Part shown: positions 30,442 through 41,880 of the stretch, piece after piece
Layout: every line of letters starts with the position of its first letter
Position numbering within the stretch: position 1 is the stretch's first letter
NCBI GenBank assembly: GCA_963377175.1
Contig: CAUJNA010000525.1
Span: 1-64,000 of the forward strand
From: Effrenium voratum
Taxonomy: Eukaryota; Sar; Dinophyceae; Suessiales; Symbiodiniaceae
DNA: 64,000 bases
Reading direction: 5' to 3'
Program-made: the position numbers and the translations under genes
Notes under the pieces: generated by a model
Seen by the model: the letters and a program-made list of their open reading frames with translations, nothing else
Database searches by the model: none
Told to the model about the DNA's origin: nothing

Positions 30442-31638
30442 TCAGGCACTGGCGCTGGCTGCTTTCGCCTCACAACAAACTGCGCGAGCGCAGTTTGTCA
30501 TAAGCGCAAGCTGGTCCAACTTGCTGTTTAAATCACGCAGGGCCTCTTCAAGCCGCGCGTTCTTTTCAGCTGCTTCACGGAATTTCTGCTCAGCCTGGCG
30601 GAGACGGTCACACCAGTCCCGTGCACCCATGGTAGTTCTTTTGGTCCAGAAATCTAATTCTTTCTTCATGGAGTCATTGTCCAGCCGCAGCCGATCTACT
30701 TCAGCAAGCAACTCATCATGGTTTTGGAGATTCAATAGTCTGGCGGCAGCACGCTGCTTTGCGCGCTGATCTTGGTGCCATGGCGAATTGTTGATGATGG
30801 GTCCAACTTGGACACGGCCAATTTGATCGCACTCGGTGGCAGGGACCTGGTCGGTTGTGTCGACCAATAGAAACTCCGGATCCTCAACCTGCATGTCAGC
30901 GTCCTTTCCTTCTGCATCAGATTGCTGTGCTGCAGTGATCTGCTCGATGTCATCAGGATGCCAGATGGCGTTGCCAGGAAAGAGAGAAAGTGGCATGAAC
31001 CTGCGAATCATGTCAACGTCTCGGCTGTGAAGGGCCTTCAGCATCACCCGTGGTTTTGGCACGGGGTCACTGATTGGCAGGCAAAGTATCGAGGAATAGT
31101 CCTGGGACCACTCAACCAGGTCAGACACGCGATCGAGCTCGTCCTGCCAGCCCCAAATCAAGAAGCGCTTCTCCCAGGAAGCATGGGAAATGGGCCCATA
31201 ATTTCCACCATAAGGGGCACGTTGAATGTCATACACCACACACCGCAACTGATAATGCTTCCACTTGTACTCGTTGATGGCACATATCAGGTTCTTCGTG
31301 GGCCCTGGCACCAGCTGAACCCAAGGCCGATGCTCGATCCACTGCTGCACTGAGGAAGTGCGAGTTTCGTGATTGCACCAGTCTGCAGTTTCCTCTGTGT
31401 AATGTCTTTCCAGATAATCGTCGCTGTTCACATGAATGAACACTCGCAGATCCCTGAACTCCTCCATGCAGATGGGGCTCCCTTTGCGAAACACGATGGC
31501 TTGCTCCAACTTTTCCAGTATCTCCGAATGAAGCTGATAGAGCGGGAAGAAGCTGGACTTCCACGTCACCAAGCAAGCGTGGTCGCCTGGCTGAAACCGT
31601 GCCTCCTGACTGCCCACGCCGTCCAACCATGACGACAT
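30442..31638 (-). CDS. Hypothetical protein with C-terminal coiled coil, 398 aa
   Basis: The start chosen is ATG at 31638 (MSSWLDGVGSQEARF); the frame is open to 31734. The body has VFIHVNSDDYLERHY and WEKRFLIWGWQDELDRV. Residues from about 290 on form a long heptad-rich stretch (AEVDRLRLDNDSMKKEL, then AEKNARLEEALRDLNSKL) that should be a coiled coil. The frame is intact. It is the last of several minus-strand genes (35965 down to 30442), 230 bp after the KA-repeat gene. The function is unknown. Confidence 0.55.
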   Translation of the reverse strand: MSSWLDGVGSQEARFQPGDHACLVTWKSSFFPLYQLHSEILEKLEQAIVFRKGSPICMEEFRDLRVFIHVNSDDYLERHYTEETADWCNHETRTSSVQQWIEHRPWVQLVPGPTKNLICAINEYKWKHYQLRCVVYDIQRAPYGGNYGPISHASWEKRFLIWGWQDELDRVSDLVEWSQDYSSILCLPISDPVPKPRVMLKALHSRDVDMIRRFMPLSLFPGNAIWHPDDIEQITAAQQSDAEGKDADMQVEDPEFLLVDTTDQVPATECDQIGRVQVGPIINNSPWHQDQRAKQRAAARLLNLQNHDELLAEVDRLRLDNDSMKKELDFWTKRTTMGARDWCDRLRQAEQKFREAAEKNARLEEALRDLNSKLDQLALMTNCARAVCCEAKAASASA

Positions 31639-31867
31639 AATTACTGTGGTAGCACAGTAATGTCTGTGGGAAGTGGGACTGACGCGCAGTTGCCTAGATG
31701 TGAAGCGAAAACAGCTGCAGGGCAAGAACATCAATCAACAACATCGCAACTTTCAAGGACAGTCGCAACTTGCAAGGTCCAACACGCAATGCTTGCTCTT
31801 TTGTTGATGTGCCCATCACGCGGTGCCATGGTCTGCTGGGCGCCCGCAGCAGACATTGCCACAAGGT

Positions 31868-32434
31868 CTAGTTTACATCATCAGCGGGAGGAGGTTTTTT
31901 GCGTTGCCTTCTCTCAGGACTTGGCATTGAAGCTATCGCATTCTTCCTCTCTGTGCTCTCAAGCCAGGCGTTCCGGGCAGCATTACTATCCAGGCCGTTC
32001 TCGGCAGCGTTGTCAAAGAAAGCTTTTCGGGTATTTTCATAATTTGTGGTTTTCTTTGACGCGCCCTTGGCTTTGGCCTTGCCTTTGGCTTTGGCCTTGG
32101 CTTTGACCTTGGCCTTGGCTTTGGGCTCTTTCTTGGCCTTGGCTTTGGCCTTGGCTTTGGCCTTGGCCTTGGCTTTGGCCTTGGCTTTGGCCTTCGCTAC
32201 TGGACATGGAGGATCTTCTCCTGCGTCTTTGTCTTCTTCTTCTTCTGCTTCTTCTTCTTCATTCATATCTTCGTTCTCGTCCTCCGGCTCATCAGAATCA
32301 TCCCATCCCCCCGCCTCGCCGAAGAGCTGCTCGATGGAAGGCTCAGCCTCCTGGTTGCCAGAGTCAGGCTCATCGCAATTGTCGTTCTTCCTCAGGCTCG
32401 GGAAAAAGTTGCCTTCTTCAATGCCGCCGCTCAT
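31868..32434 (-). CDS. Acidic / Lys-Ala repeat protein, 188 aa
   Basis: ATG at 32434 (MSGGIEEGNFFPSL). It has an acidic N-terminal third (DENEDMNEEEEAEEEEDK), then a run of about 30 alternating Lys-Ala residues, then a short non-repetitive end (AFFDNAAENGLDSNAAR). A Lys-Ala run resembles tails that bind DNA or RNA. The plus strand carries a matching Ala/Leu frame, a shadow of the same repeat. The downstream neighbour on the minus strand is the coiled-coil protein. Confidence 0.5.
   Translation of the reverse strand: MSGGIEEGNFFPSLRKNDNCDEPDSGNQEAEPSIEQLFGEAGGWDDSDEPEDENEDMNEEEEAEEEEDKDAGEDPPCPVAKAKAKAKAKAKAKAKAKAKAKKEPKAKAKVKAKAKAKGKAKAKGASKKTTNYENTRKAFFDNAAENGLDSNAARNAWLESTERKNAIASMPSPERRQRKKPPPADDVN
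32062..32197. repeat. 6/12-bp repeat CTTGGCTTTGGC
   Basis: The units alternate CTTGGC and CTTTGGC and encode the Lys-Ala run on the minus strand. Confidence 0.85.
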
Positions 32435-32712
32435 GAATGGCAATGCTACTTACTGGCTTGAGGGGCTCATGATTGGGCTCTCAAGAGCACAGGTCGTGGA
32501 CTGCAAATGGTTCTCCGTGCACTGTCAGTTCAAAAGACAGGACACTCACAATTGCAGCAGCGTGTTTATCCCATTTTCCTCCCAGCGCTCCGAACTGCAA
32601 TCTGCCCTGGGTCTGTGATTGCTTCGCTGCCAACAGACATGTCCCGCTATCATCATTATTGTCATGCGCTGGCTAAACAAAAGAATGCACAAACTGTGGC
32701 ACCACAGTTTGT

Positions 32713-35700
32713 TTAGTCATCACTACCCACAGAGTCTTCACTCAGATTCTCCTCCTCGACGTCCTCTTCATCTTCAATTTCTTCGTCTTCTTCGTCTTCT
32801 GCAATCAGATCCTTCTCCGACTTCTTCTTCGGAGCCGCCTTCATCTTTGCAGCCTTCTTTGGCTTCGGCTTTGCATTGGCACCTCCAAGCGACTTTCTTG
32901 TCGTTGGCAGGGTCAGTCATCGCCGCGAGGAGCTGTGTGCAGACCTGGGCCTTGAACCACTTGGCGTGCTTTTGTGAGAAGCCTGGCGTGCTCTTCTTGG
33001 GCACCAGAACCAAACTCGAGCAAAAGGACATCAAACTGCGATGCAGCCAAGGAGCAAATTGCTGTCACTGGAATTCTTTTTGTCAAAATCACGCTGGCTG
33101 TCGCAGGCTCTGCTGCTGTCATGAGTGTGACAGCCCGTGGCCGATACCGGTGCAACAATTCCTCGATCATGTGCGAATGCCTTGGATTCCAAGTGATCGG
33201 TTCTCCTGCCACGTTGTCCTTTGCACTTCCATCTGTTCGCTGTTGGTTGTTCGGTGCACCAGCCACGCGGAAGCTTCCAAGCAACTCGTGCTTGAACACA
33301 GGTGCCAGCCTTGTCAGCCCTGCCAAATCATGCCGGGGGACCCCGTAGACCTCAGAAACTCGCACGCAAACAAGGGGCGCAAGCTGAGCGCGCCAAACAA
33401 CCGCGCACTGTTTGGTTTATCCAAGGCGCAGCATCTGAACACACGGTCCCCTCAAAATGTAGGTTCTTCCGGCTTCCCGTGATAGCTTGCAGCTTTTGCA
33501 CATCCGTGGTGGTCACCAAGACCTTTTCTGCCAAGTTAATCACGTTGACCTCATTATCAGCCCCCGCGCCTCCGAGGAAATCACATTAAAACGCTGAGGC
33601 CCTGGCCCCACGCTCAATCGCCGTCCCTGACAGATTCCTGGCCTTCCTGTTCGCAGTTGTCGAGGCCTCAGTGTGGATTAAATTCCACATCTTAGTCACG
33701 CCGATGCCCTTGAACAGGTTGTTCCAATGAGAATGCAGGCCTGACCGGCCTCCGTCAAAGAACAAGAACCTAAGATGAGCAACGCATGGACGGCGCACGC
33801 ATCCTGTGTTTATCTAATAAGCTAGGCAACACATCCGAAGCGTCTGGGGGAGGCGGCCCGTCCGAGTCGTCAAAGGTCAAAGTGGATTGCCTGTTTCGTG
33901 CAAAAAGCACGCCCTTGACCACTTTCTCGAAGTGTTCTTTCTGAAACGGAGGGGGTGACCTCCGAGCGTCGGTTTTATGCTCTCCTGCCTGCTCAACGTC
34001 CCAAATGAAAAGTTGGGAACCCTCCTGGCTTCGCGTGTTTAGGAATTCCACCTTCGACAAAGCAAGGATGAGTTTGTCAATCTCTTGGTCAGCCACCGCG
34101 ACCTGCAAAAGGGAATTGACAAGGTCCTTGGCGGTTGTCTCAGTTTCTAGCAGAAACTCTTTGTCTTCAGTCTTCAGAGCTTCACAAGGGTGGCGTCATC
34201 CAACGCACCTTCGTCCGCTGACTCCGCCTGCGTTGCCGCAGCCGTTTTGTCGGCTTTCTTGGTTAGCTTGTCCCAGATGGGCTTGAGCGCCTCGCGCTCG
34301 AGAGGGCATTCACGTCAAAGTTGGTGTGCAACACGCTCTTCACCTTCTCGTCGTACTTCTTGGTGTAAATGAGATCTGCCAGAAATTCCGCAGCCTCTTG
34401 ACTGGCTGGCTGCAGCGCCCCCAGCCACGATTTGTTGGCCACGACTTTCACGGATTTGCCTCGGCGCCATGTCCAGATCATTACAATGTCATGGGCGACA
34501 CTTGAATCACCAATTGCAGTCAAAATGCTAGGGTCAAGTTCATTGTCAGGGATATTGTCGAGCGTCTCCCGCGAGAAGAGAAGGCCACCAGCCATTGCCT
34601 TGCGCCACGTCTCCTGAGTGGAGAGTTTCTCCCGGATGCGTTTTGCGTCCTCGCATGGCAGGCTCTTGTGAGCCAACAGCATGTCCAGGATCTCATCTTT
34701 CAGGACATACTTCCATGCCCACATATGGAACAGCCTCAGAAGCAGTGCGCCCCCATCAATCAAGGCAAAACCTAAGAAAAAAGCAGCAGTGCTAGGAGTC
34801 AGGCCCTTTGGAATTATTCCCACGGGGGTTCTTGCCGGCCAACGCCTGGGGGTTGAGCTCGCCTTGCTTGAAGATTTTGTTCAACGCCGCATCCATGAGG
34901 GCATCGAACACCCACTTCACGCAAGGCGGTTGCTTCTTGCAAGCAGTGGCAAGGTCTCGCAAAACATATATGGACTTGATGGGACTTCGCTTTCCGAAGA
35001 GCTCCTCAGAAAGCAGGACTTCCTCTCGGAAAGAAGTGTCGCTCAGCAAGGAATTCCACAGAGCCATCAAGACTTCGAGGAAGGACTGCGTCACTGCCTC
35101 CCCCGATGTCACCGTCAAGTTGGCAGACAAGATCTCGAAAAGCTTCTTAGTCGTCAGCTTGGTCTTGGAAGCTGATTCGTGATTCAACTTGAAGGACACT
35201 ATTTGAAAGATGCGTTGCACAGGGCTGTAGTACATGGTCTCGTAGCTGGTCCCAACATCCTCCCTTTGCTTGGCCGCTTCCCAGAACAAATTCAGCCCGG
35301 GCTTGAAGCGGCAATCGATCGTGGAAGACAGCCATGCCCTTCTCCATTCCTGCGCTGGCAACTCAATGCTTGGCTAGTAATGTATTTAGGGGCCAAGACA
35401 GCGACGGCGCCGGCCTCCTGGAACTTGTCTTGCTGCAAGTCCCTCGCTGTGGCCAAGATGAAGGCGTGATGGTCCTCCTCCGGACTGATCCTCTTCATTT
35501 GCCCATTTTTCTGGTCCATAAACAAGTCATCCACTGCCACCACCAAATTTATAGGCTGGGGCTTCTTGTACGTGGTGTGCATGATCCACTTTACGCTGCT
35601 CTTGTACACTGGCACACTTGCAGTCGAAGACCATGACCAGCTAACCCACGCTACATTGCCGCCTGCAATGTACTGGTCAGTAGTGGAATCTCCCTCCTTC

Positions 35701-35965
35701 AAGGCCTCCATCATGGACTGCAACTTGCGATTGTCGAAGGGGTCTTGACGACCGCCCTCCTCGATCGTTAAGGGCTTCATTGACTCAAGGTCCCTGAAAA
35801 GATCCGTCCTGAGCAGCAGCGCAGTACTGACTGATGGCATCTCTATTACTGAGGCCCGCGCCCCACAATGAGTTCCCAAGCCTTCCTCACGTCATCGTAG
35901 TGGGAAGCGCTTATGTTCCGGCATTGCACCGGGGTTGAGCTTGCCGAGGATGTTGATTGAACCAT
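32713..35965 (-). pseudogene. Large hypothetical minus-strand gene, frameshifted, possibly with introns
   Basis: ATG at 35965 (MVQSTSSASSTPVQC) starts a frame that passes through at least six blocks: TGTDLF-type text (35850-35300), WRRAWLSSTIDCRF (to 34800), MWAWKYVLKDEILDM (to 34270), FLLETETTAKDLV (to 33830), HLRFLFFDGGRSGLH (to 33590) and PRHSHMIEELLHRYRPRAV (to 32980). It ends in an acidic tail, EDVEEENLSEDSVGSDD, with a TAA at 32713-32715. A T-rich stretch ending CTTAG before GFALIDGG near 34770 looks like an intron end. Other junctions look like single-base indels. The family is not recognised. Confidence 0.45.
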
Positions 35966-36039
35966 AGCAGTCTGCACCTCGCTGCGGTTACGCAGCTGGC
36001 ACCGGGGGCCTCAAATAAAGAACACTGCGGATGATCCTT

Positions 36040-37166
36040 AATCTGAAAACTGCGGATGAGCCTTAATCTGAAAGCACGGGCCACGCTCTGTGAAAAGTCG
36101 AATTTGATCCGCGTCAGCAACGCTTCCGTTTTTTGTTTACCCCCTGTCGCGTGCAGTGTGGTACTTGATATCTGCAAAGTCACGCTCGCTCTGCGCAGTT
36201 CCAGCCGCCGATGCCAGCAAGACACGGGCAAGTGTTTTAGACATGTCCGGGCAGCGGCCGCTGAAACTTGACTCTGCCAAGGTCCAGGCTTGCAAATCAC
36301 CCAACTCTTCCGACTTGGACAGTTGTTTTCCTGGGCAGAGCATTGGAAAGCGACAAGCAAAGCAGGACAAGCAATATGCACCGTTAAACAAACCCAGAAC
36401 CGGTCGAAGTCTTGGAACTGTTCATAGAGCTGCTTAGAGTTCGCGTCGAACATCTGGGAGAGCCGCAGAAGACAGCGCTGTGTTTCCGCAGCGCTCTTTT
36501 AGAGGCCGCTGAGCGAAAAGGCTGACAAGTTGTGGATCAGTTCAAAATCAGGAAACTCTGTCTTGATGGTCTGCGAGACAAGGGCAAGCCATGCGTCAGG
36601 GAGAAGCATTTTGTTTTGAAACATGGAGCAAGCAAAGCTTTGCCGCCTAGGTTCCACCCTTCTGCGAAAATGCTGCCAAGCCTTTTTGTAAAATGTCGGC
36701 GCCTTCCCGCACCACCCAGACGGAGGTTTTCTTCTAGCCTGAAACATAGTTTTTGCAACTCGCAGCGTTGTCCTGGCAAGCCCTTGCGAAATCAGAGCTA
36801 CCTGGCACTTCCCAAGTTTCTTCCGCTCCATGTCCAACATAGCCTCATTCAAGCACCATGAAATGTTCTTTTCTTGTAGCGGCCAAGAGGAGATTTTCAA
36901 AGCGATTCTCCTTTCAAGCGGCGCTCCACAACACCCAGAAAGGTGTCCATTGACGGGGTGCCTGGCAGATTTGGGCTGCAGCCAAGCGCTGTCGCTTGTC
37001 GGAACCGATGCAGTACTCCACGCTCATGTTGTTTCAATTGCGTTGTTCGCAATCCTTCCACTGAGCGGCTGAAGCACTTGCAGTACCGGCGCTGCACATT
37101 CGACTCAGTCAGTTTTGCCCACTTGAACAGTCTTCCCCACTTAATCACGCATTTGGAAGAAGGCAT
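36040..37166 (-). pseudogene. hAT-type transposase relic
   Basis: The 3' block reads CPDMSKTLARVLLASAAG and AQSERDFADIKYHTA near 36150-36270, the pattern of the hAT C-terminal dimerisation domain (short helix, S/A-x-x-ER-x-F). Upstream blocks in other frames read SWCLNEAMLDMERKKLG (near 36840) and RYCKCFSRSVEGLR...LKQHERGVLH (near 37060), the latter a possible BED-like finger. The middle of the catalytic domain is missing and the frame changes repeatedly. The dimerisation domain call is the firmest part. Confidence 0.5.
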
Positions 37167-37726
37167 GGCGCCATCCGAACTGCGTTGCCGCAGTCGGTGC
37201 AGCAGCTGCCGTACAACTTGAGCATGTTTCGACAGGCGTGATCAACGATTAACGATGCCGCAACATGAACTGTGCCACGACAGAAACACTCAGGCAAAAC
37301 GGACGAGCCCTTTTTACCTCTGCGGGACTGTGTGCTTGAAGTGCGACCGCTTCCGAAGCTGTCAGCTGTACAAAGGCTTCGCAAGCAATGATTCAAAAAA
37401 CTGACTGCGGCGACGCAGTTCAGTTTTAGGAACCATTCCTTTACGTCAGCCAGCTCCTGCTTTGTGCATGGATCATCAGTCCACCACTCAATGCCGTCGT
37501 TGAAGGTGACTTTAAGCCATTGTCCCCGGTAGTTGTACCAGCGTTGGCCCTTGGGGAATTTTGGCGCCCGCGCGGCAATATATCCAGCAGCGACCCATTG
37601 TGTATAGGTGTAGGTGCCGCTGGAATGCATCCTGTGCACCGGCGCGAGTCTCTTTGTCGCTTTCTGGCTTCCCCGAGTTCTGAAGGGCAGCCCAATGATT
37701 CGGGATCTCTTGAATCGCGTTCTCAC
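37145..37726 (-). CDS. Hypothetical basic protein fragment
   Basis: The open frame includes YIAARAPKFPKGQRWYNYR, GQWLKVTFNDGIEWWT and ELADVKEWFLKLN. Trp-rich text of this kind looks protein-like, unlike the overlapping frames. The 3' part (from about 37380 downward) is probably not coding. It may be the last exon of the gene at 37723-40110. No function is recognised. Confidence 0.3.
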   Translation of the reverse strand: MRTRFKRSRIIGLPFRTRGSQKATKRLAPVHRMHSSGTYTYTQWVAAGYIAARAPKFPKGQRWYNYRGQWLKVTFNDGIEWWTDDPCTKQELADVKEWFLKLNCVAAVSFLNHCLRSLCTADSFGSGRTSSTQSRRGKKGSSVLPECFCRGTVHVAASLIVDHACRNMLKLYGSCCTDCGNAVRMAPCLLPNA

Positions 37727-40110
37727 GCGCGACCGCGTCTTCTACTGTCGAGTCCTGGATAGCCCCGCCGCAATTCCACCATCCGGGTCAGGCATGCGGT
37801 CATAGATGCCTGTCGCAGTGACATAGGCCGTCTCCGCTGCTGTAATTTGTGTGTGGAACCAATCGCCTGCCACTGCCTCTCCAATCGCAGCAATTGTGCT
37901 CCTTGCCATCGACCTGACTCAAGCGGCATCCACCGCCACTCATCTTGGTCCTGGTGCTCGTCTTGGTCCTCGTCCTTCTGTGACATTTTGTCATCCGGCT
38001 CCTCCTCATCATCCTCATCTGAGATTCCGCTCAGCTCAGAGTCAGAATCACGAACATTGACACGGTCAAGGGTCATTGTCAGGTGCTCCGCACGCTGGAG
38101 TTGTTGCTGCAGCCCGTCGTCATCCTGCGACGTTGGCGAACAGTTGAACCAGGCCGGAACTTCTTCTTGCTCCTTGTCCATGTCAGTGTCAAGCTGCGTC
38201 GCCGCAGCTGATTTTGGCATGGGCAAAAACGGAGTTGGGCTTGCCGGCTCCTGCTGTCACTCCTCCACCGGCAGCTGAGTGACAGTGGGCTCCTCCGGCT
38301 GCAGAGTTGGAGTTTCCTGCTCCATGCTCGGCACCACAGTTGGCGTCGGCGCAAGGCTGCTTGGGGATCCGCCTCGCGGGCTGCGAGAGTGACCCAAGCA
38401 AGCGGTGAACGCAGCAGCTCTTGCCTTCACGTTGGTGGGCTGAGGAGCCCAGAAAAAGCAGCAGCTCAAGGGTGTGAGATTCTTCACCTTGTCATAGTCC
38501 ATTTGAAAGAACAAGTCCTTGTGTGGGACGTAGTGCTCTTCCCAGTTAGGGGTGTGGGCACAGTCGTGCCACCTGCTTGCTGCAATCTTTTCGTATACGG
38601 GCACCTCCACGTGGCGCCCCTGCAACTCTTTCGGCAGCAGGCGGCATTGCGGCTGGAAATTCCGCGAGCTCGCCCTGCTGGACCCGCATGTTATACCTCA
38701 CGATCACCTTCACTATCACGAGATCCTCCGCATTCCACACCAATTCAGTGCCACGATGCATGTTAAAAATCGTCCTGGGGGTGTGGCCCAGAAGCTGGAA
38801 GCCCAAAGCGTAGAAGACATTGTTGCCGAAGACATTTGTCTTCCACGCGTAGTGGTCGAAGACGTGCTCCCAGTCTTCTGCTGTGTACCTTGGCGCACAA
38901 GGTCGGCAAGGCACGAACAGGCAAGACTACAACAACCAAGGACTAAACATTCAGGAATCATTACCAAACACAAATTTCTTGGCAAGGCGCACTCCGACTC
39001 CACGGCCTCCTCGGCCGTGATACTCGCGTGCCCCCAGCCCGGCGTCGTTATCTGACGCAGTCAGCTTTCCCTGTCTCGGGATGGCCCAGAGAGTCGCAGA
39101 CTCCGTGGACGTGCGCCAGTGCCGCACCATCATCTCCACCAATGCTGGGTCCTTTGCAAGGGGGTGGTTGCTCTGGCTCCTCCCCTGTTCTTCAAACTTT
39201 GGACGCTTGGTCAATCTCCCGATGTTGTTCCTCAGGACATCATACGGGGCTTGCGCCAATGGAGTGGCCAACTCCAATGACTTTGTGCCAGCCACATGCG
39301 ACAGCTTCAGGAGATTCGCCAGCATCTCGCTCGCGATGAGGACCGACTTCAGCGGGATTCGTTCAATGCTTTCCAGTGCCCTGTGTGATGGCCGCTGTGT
39401 TGCCACAGCGGCTTGGTCCACTCTGTCCAGGAAGTCTGCAAGCGGAGTCCTGCAAAGGTCAGTGCCTGTGCAAAGCGTGCACTGTCTCCCTGCGGGGATG
39501 ACTGGGTCTCTGCGGGACCTTGCGAAGCAGAAGCGCTGGTTGCACGTGAGGGCTCAACTGGCCCTGGTGCTAAGCGAGCGCCGTCTCCCTGCGGGGATGA
39601 CTGGGTCTCTGCGGGACCTTGCAAAGCAGAAGCGCTGCTTGCGCGCGATGGCTCAACTGGCCCTGCTGGAAGCGAAGCCTCAAGCGGAGGCTTGCTTGGC
39701 GAGTTCGCCGCCCTGTCCCCCTCTGGGGGTTGTTGGGTGCCATCAGCAGGTGGTGAGCTAAGCGAGCTCTGTGTAGCTGGTGGCTCTGAGCTAAGCGAGC
39801 TCTTGGGAAGTGCTGCCGGTGTCGCGAGCTTAGGTGGGCTGGTTGCTGGAATTCCCCAGCACAGGACAGGTTGCCTCCTGCTGCTGCGATTTCTCTGTGA
39901 AGTACATCTTGGCCGTGCTCCAGTCGCCCACGAAGCTTCCGTACAGGGGGTCGTAGACGTTGTCTGCCTCGGACATGTGCGCCACGAAGTTGGAGGCCGT
40001 GCCGAGCCGGTAGCGGCAGGCGAAGAGGAGCTCGCCGGGCGTCAGGTTGTAGGTGCGCACGATGTTCCACGGGTTCACCGCCAGGGTCAGGGTGTAGCCG
40101 TGATGGAAGA
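37723..40110 (-). pseudogene. Hypothetical minus-strand gene, interrupted, with one in-frame UGA
   Basis: Blocks read, in minus order: NIVRTYNLTPGELLFACRY and VYDPLYGSFVGDWSTAKM (about 40110-39830); a 33-residue repeat (39679-39482); LLKLSHVAGTKSLELA (to 38951); WEHVFDHYAWKTNVFGNN (to 38640); and VYEKIAASRWHDCAHTP (to 38260). An in-frame TGA at 38257-38259 is followed by another 133 open codons with an acidic stretch (SDEDDEEEPDDKMSQ). At least three frame changes are needed. No domain is recognised. It lies in the same orientation as its neighbours to the left. Confidence 0.35.
39482..39679. repeat. 99-bp tandem duplication, 2 copies
   Basis: 39482-39580 and 39581-39679 are near-identical and in frame on the minus strand, giving 33-residue units that start SQGPAETQSSPQGD. 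Confidence 0.85.
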
Positions 40111-40422
40111 GGCGCCGCTACTGGTGGGGTAAAGAAGCAGAAGAAACCGCTAAGCGCCTGAGCTGAGGCCAGAAACCGCAAGACTCACAAATGCAAGATT
40201 GAGGTCACCCACCAATCGTGTCAAGAGCCACTCCATGAGCCGTCAAAGGCACCACCTCGTGGCAAAAAGCGAAGCAGGTGCTGTAGGCGGTGATGACTGT
40301 ATGGTCGAACACTGTGGCCCCACAGGGGGACTAAAAGTACCCCGGCGGTCCCCCGTTAGGAAAGAAATGGGAAGGTGAACTGCCTACTCATCATGCCCCC
40401 CCCGCTGTGGCGAAGCAAAGAC

Positions 40423-41880
40423 TCAGGGCTTATGCTCCCGGCGGGGTTCGGACACCTGTACAAAACCTTTGGCAATTACCCCGCACACAGGTCTGCCATC
40501 TGCGTTTGCAACATGCAAAACTAAGCTGGATGCTGATTGAACAAAACTGAATTCTTCACACTCACCAAGCGAAGGCTCCGGCTTGTGTGAAGAACTCGCC
40601 TGGGAAGCTGATGGTGTGGTATCCCGCGCCATATCCATCCCCGGCTTGAGCTGGGTCGTCTGCAGCGGAAAGCATGGGTGGATGGGTGCCTCCAAAGCGA
40701 AGGTTTGAAGGTGCAATGGCACATCCTGTAAAGGGATATGCGGCCTCCACCCCAACCTGATGCGCTGCCAGACCTGTTGCTGCGCCCCCAGACTGTGCCA
40801 GATATCATCCCTGCCGTAAAGCGCAATGCTGTCCTTGTGTTTGTGGCGCCCTTGCTCTGCCCTTGCTCTGTCACCCAAGAGAAGCTGATTCATCCAGCTA
40901 GGCATGGTGGCCTTGCAACTGTGCATCCGGTACTGCAACACTGGAGAGCCCTGCGTGCCGTAAGCGCTGAGAAAAGCTCGAAGGGCCTTGGTGCACTGCG
41001 CAAAGGAAAGAGGGGTGAACGCCTGTCCATCCCATGTAAAAAGGAGGCAATCCGGTTCGGTGGATTGGCCGAATGCCTCGCGAAGCTCTTGCCATACCGT
41101 GCCCATCAGAACAAGCCAGTGCGCAACCCAGGATGCATGCGGCGTCTTGGGGTGACTGGATGCGAAGCTCAGAGTGCAAACCCAGGGAACTCCAACCCCT
41201 GTGTTGGTACGGTAGCACGATCCCCTGATGCATTCTCCGTCCATGATGGAAGACCATTTTATTTGCTGGGAGTCTCCAAACCTGAGGGAAGCCCCTAAGC
41301 AGAGCAGGAAAGCTCCAGCCCACAGTCGATGCTGCCTCGAGGATTCCTGTCTGAGTACCGCGAGGCTAAGGGGGAGGGCCAGAGCCTCGTCTCGTGCCGA
41401 GGGAGCTGAAAAGGCCACCATACAAGTCCCCTAGTGGCAGCTGAAGCAGCTTGGCACCCCACCGCAAAGCCTTCAATTTTGATCCGGGGGACCCTCATGG
41501 TCGTTGCCCATGCCTACGGTCAGCAAAGCATCCAAGACCTGATGATTTGAGGTGGCACCACATGACTGCTGAGCTGAAAACCCAACTCCTCGAAGGTGTC
41601 CAGGAAGAAGGATAGGCTGGTGAGGTACCTGACGGCTGTGGTATCGGACAGGCGTCGCAAAACTGCATGCTTTCTTGCGGGTTTGTCGGGGCGCGTGCAG
41701 GAATCTGCAACCCCTGCAAAGCGGACGGATTGCTTCTGTGCGCATGAGGCATGGCTCCAGAATCCTTGATGTGCGAAGTGGGATGAGTTTCCCGTGCTGG
41801 GGTTGATCCCCCCGCCGTCGTGGTGCCCGAGGGACCCACTGTAAAGGGGAAGGGGGGCAAAAACATGGTGCAGGGAGGCC
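40423..41880 (-). pseudogene. Tyrosine recombinase, solo copy D (frameshifted N-terminus)
   Basis: The 3' frame (41421-40423) keeps the full catalytic order: LGASLRFGDSQQI (box I Arg), HSCKATMPSW (box II with Lys), QGRHKHK and ALYGRDD (Tyr). The tail CEEFSFVQSA...LHVANADGRPVCG matches the C-terminal segment of copies A and B. The core-binding region (TTAVRYLTSLSFFLDTFEELG) lies in a different frame ending at 41520. No Gag or Pol follows on the minus strand, so this is a fragment of a fifth-to-tenth part of an element. RNA-mediated capture or deletion could explain it. Confidence 0.65.

Noticed and set aside
32046..32618. 190-codon plus-strand frame with Ala/Leu runs, as a membrane protein
   Set aside because: It mirrors the Lys-Ala repeat gene on the minus strand.
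39413..40132. 239-codon plus-strand frame rich in Gly/Ala/Ser
   Set aside because: The minus strand over the same DNA reads as normal protein text (FACRY, YDPLYGSFVGDW); the plus frame is a GC-rich shadow.
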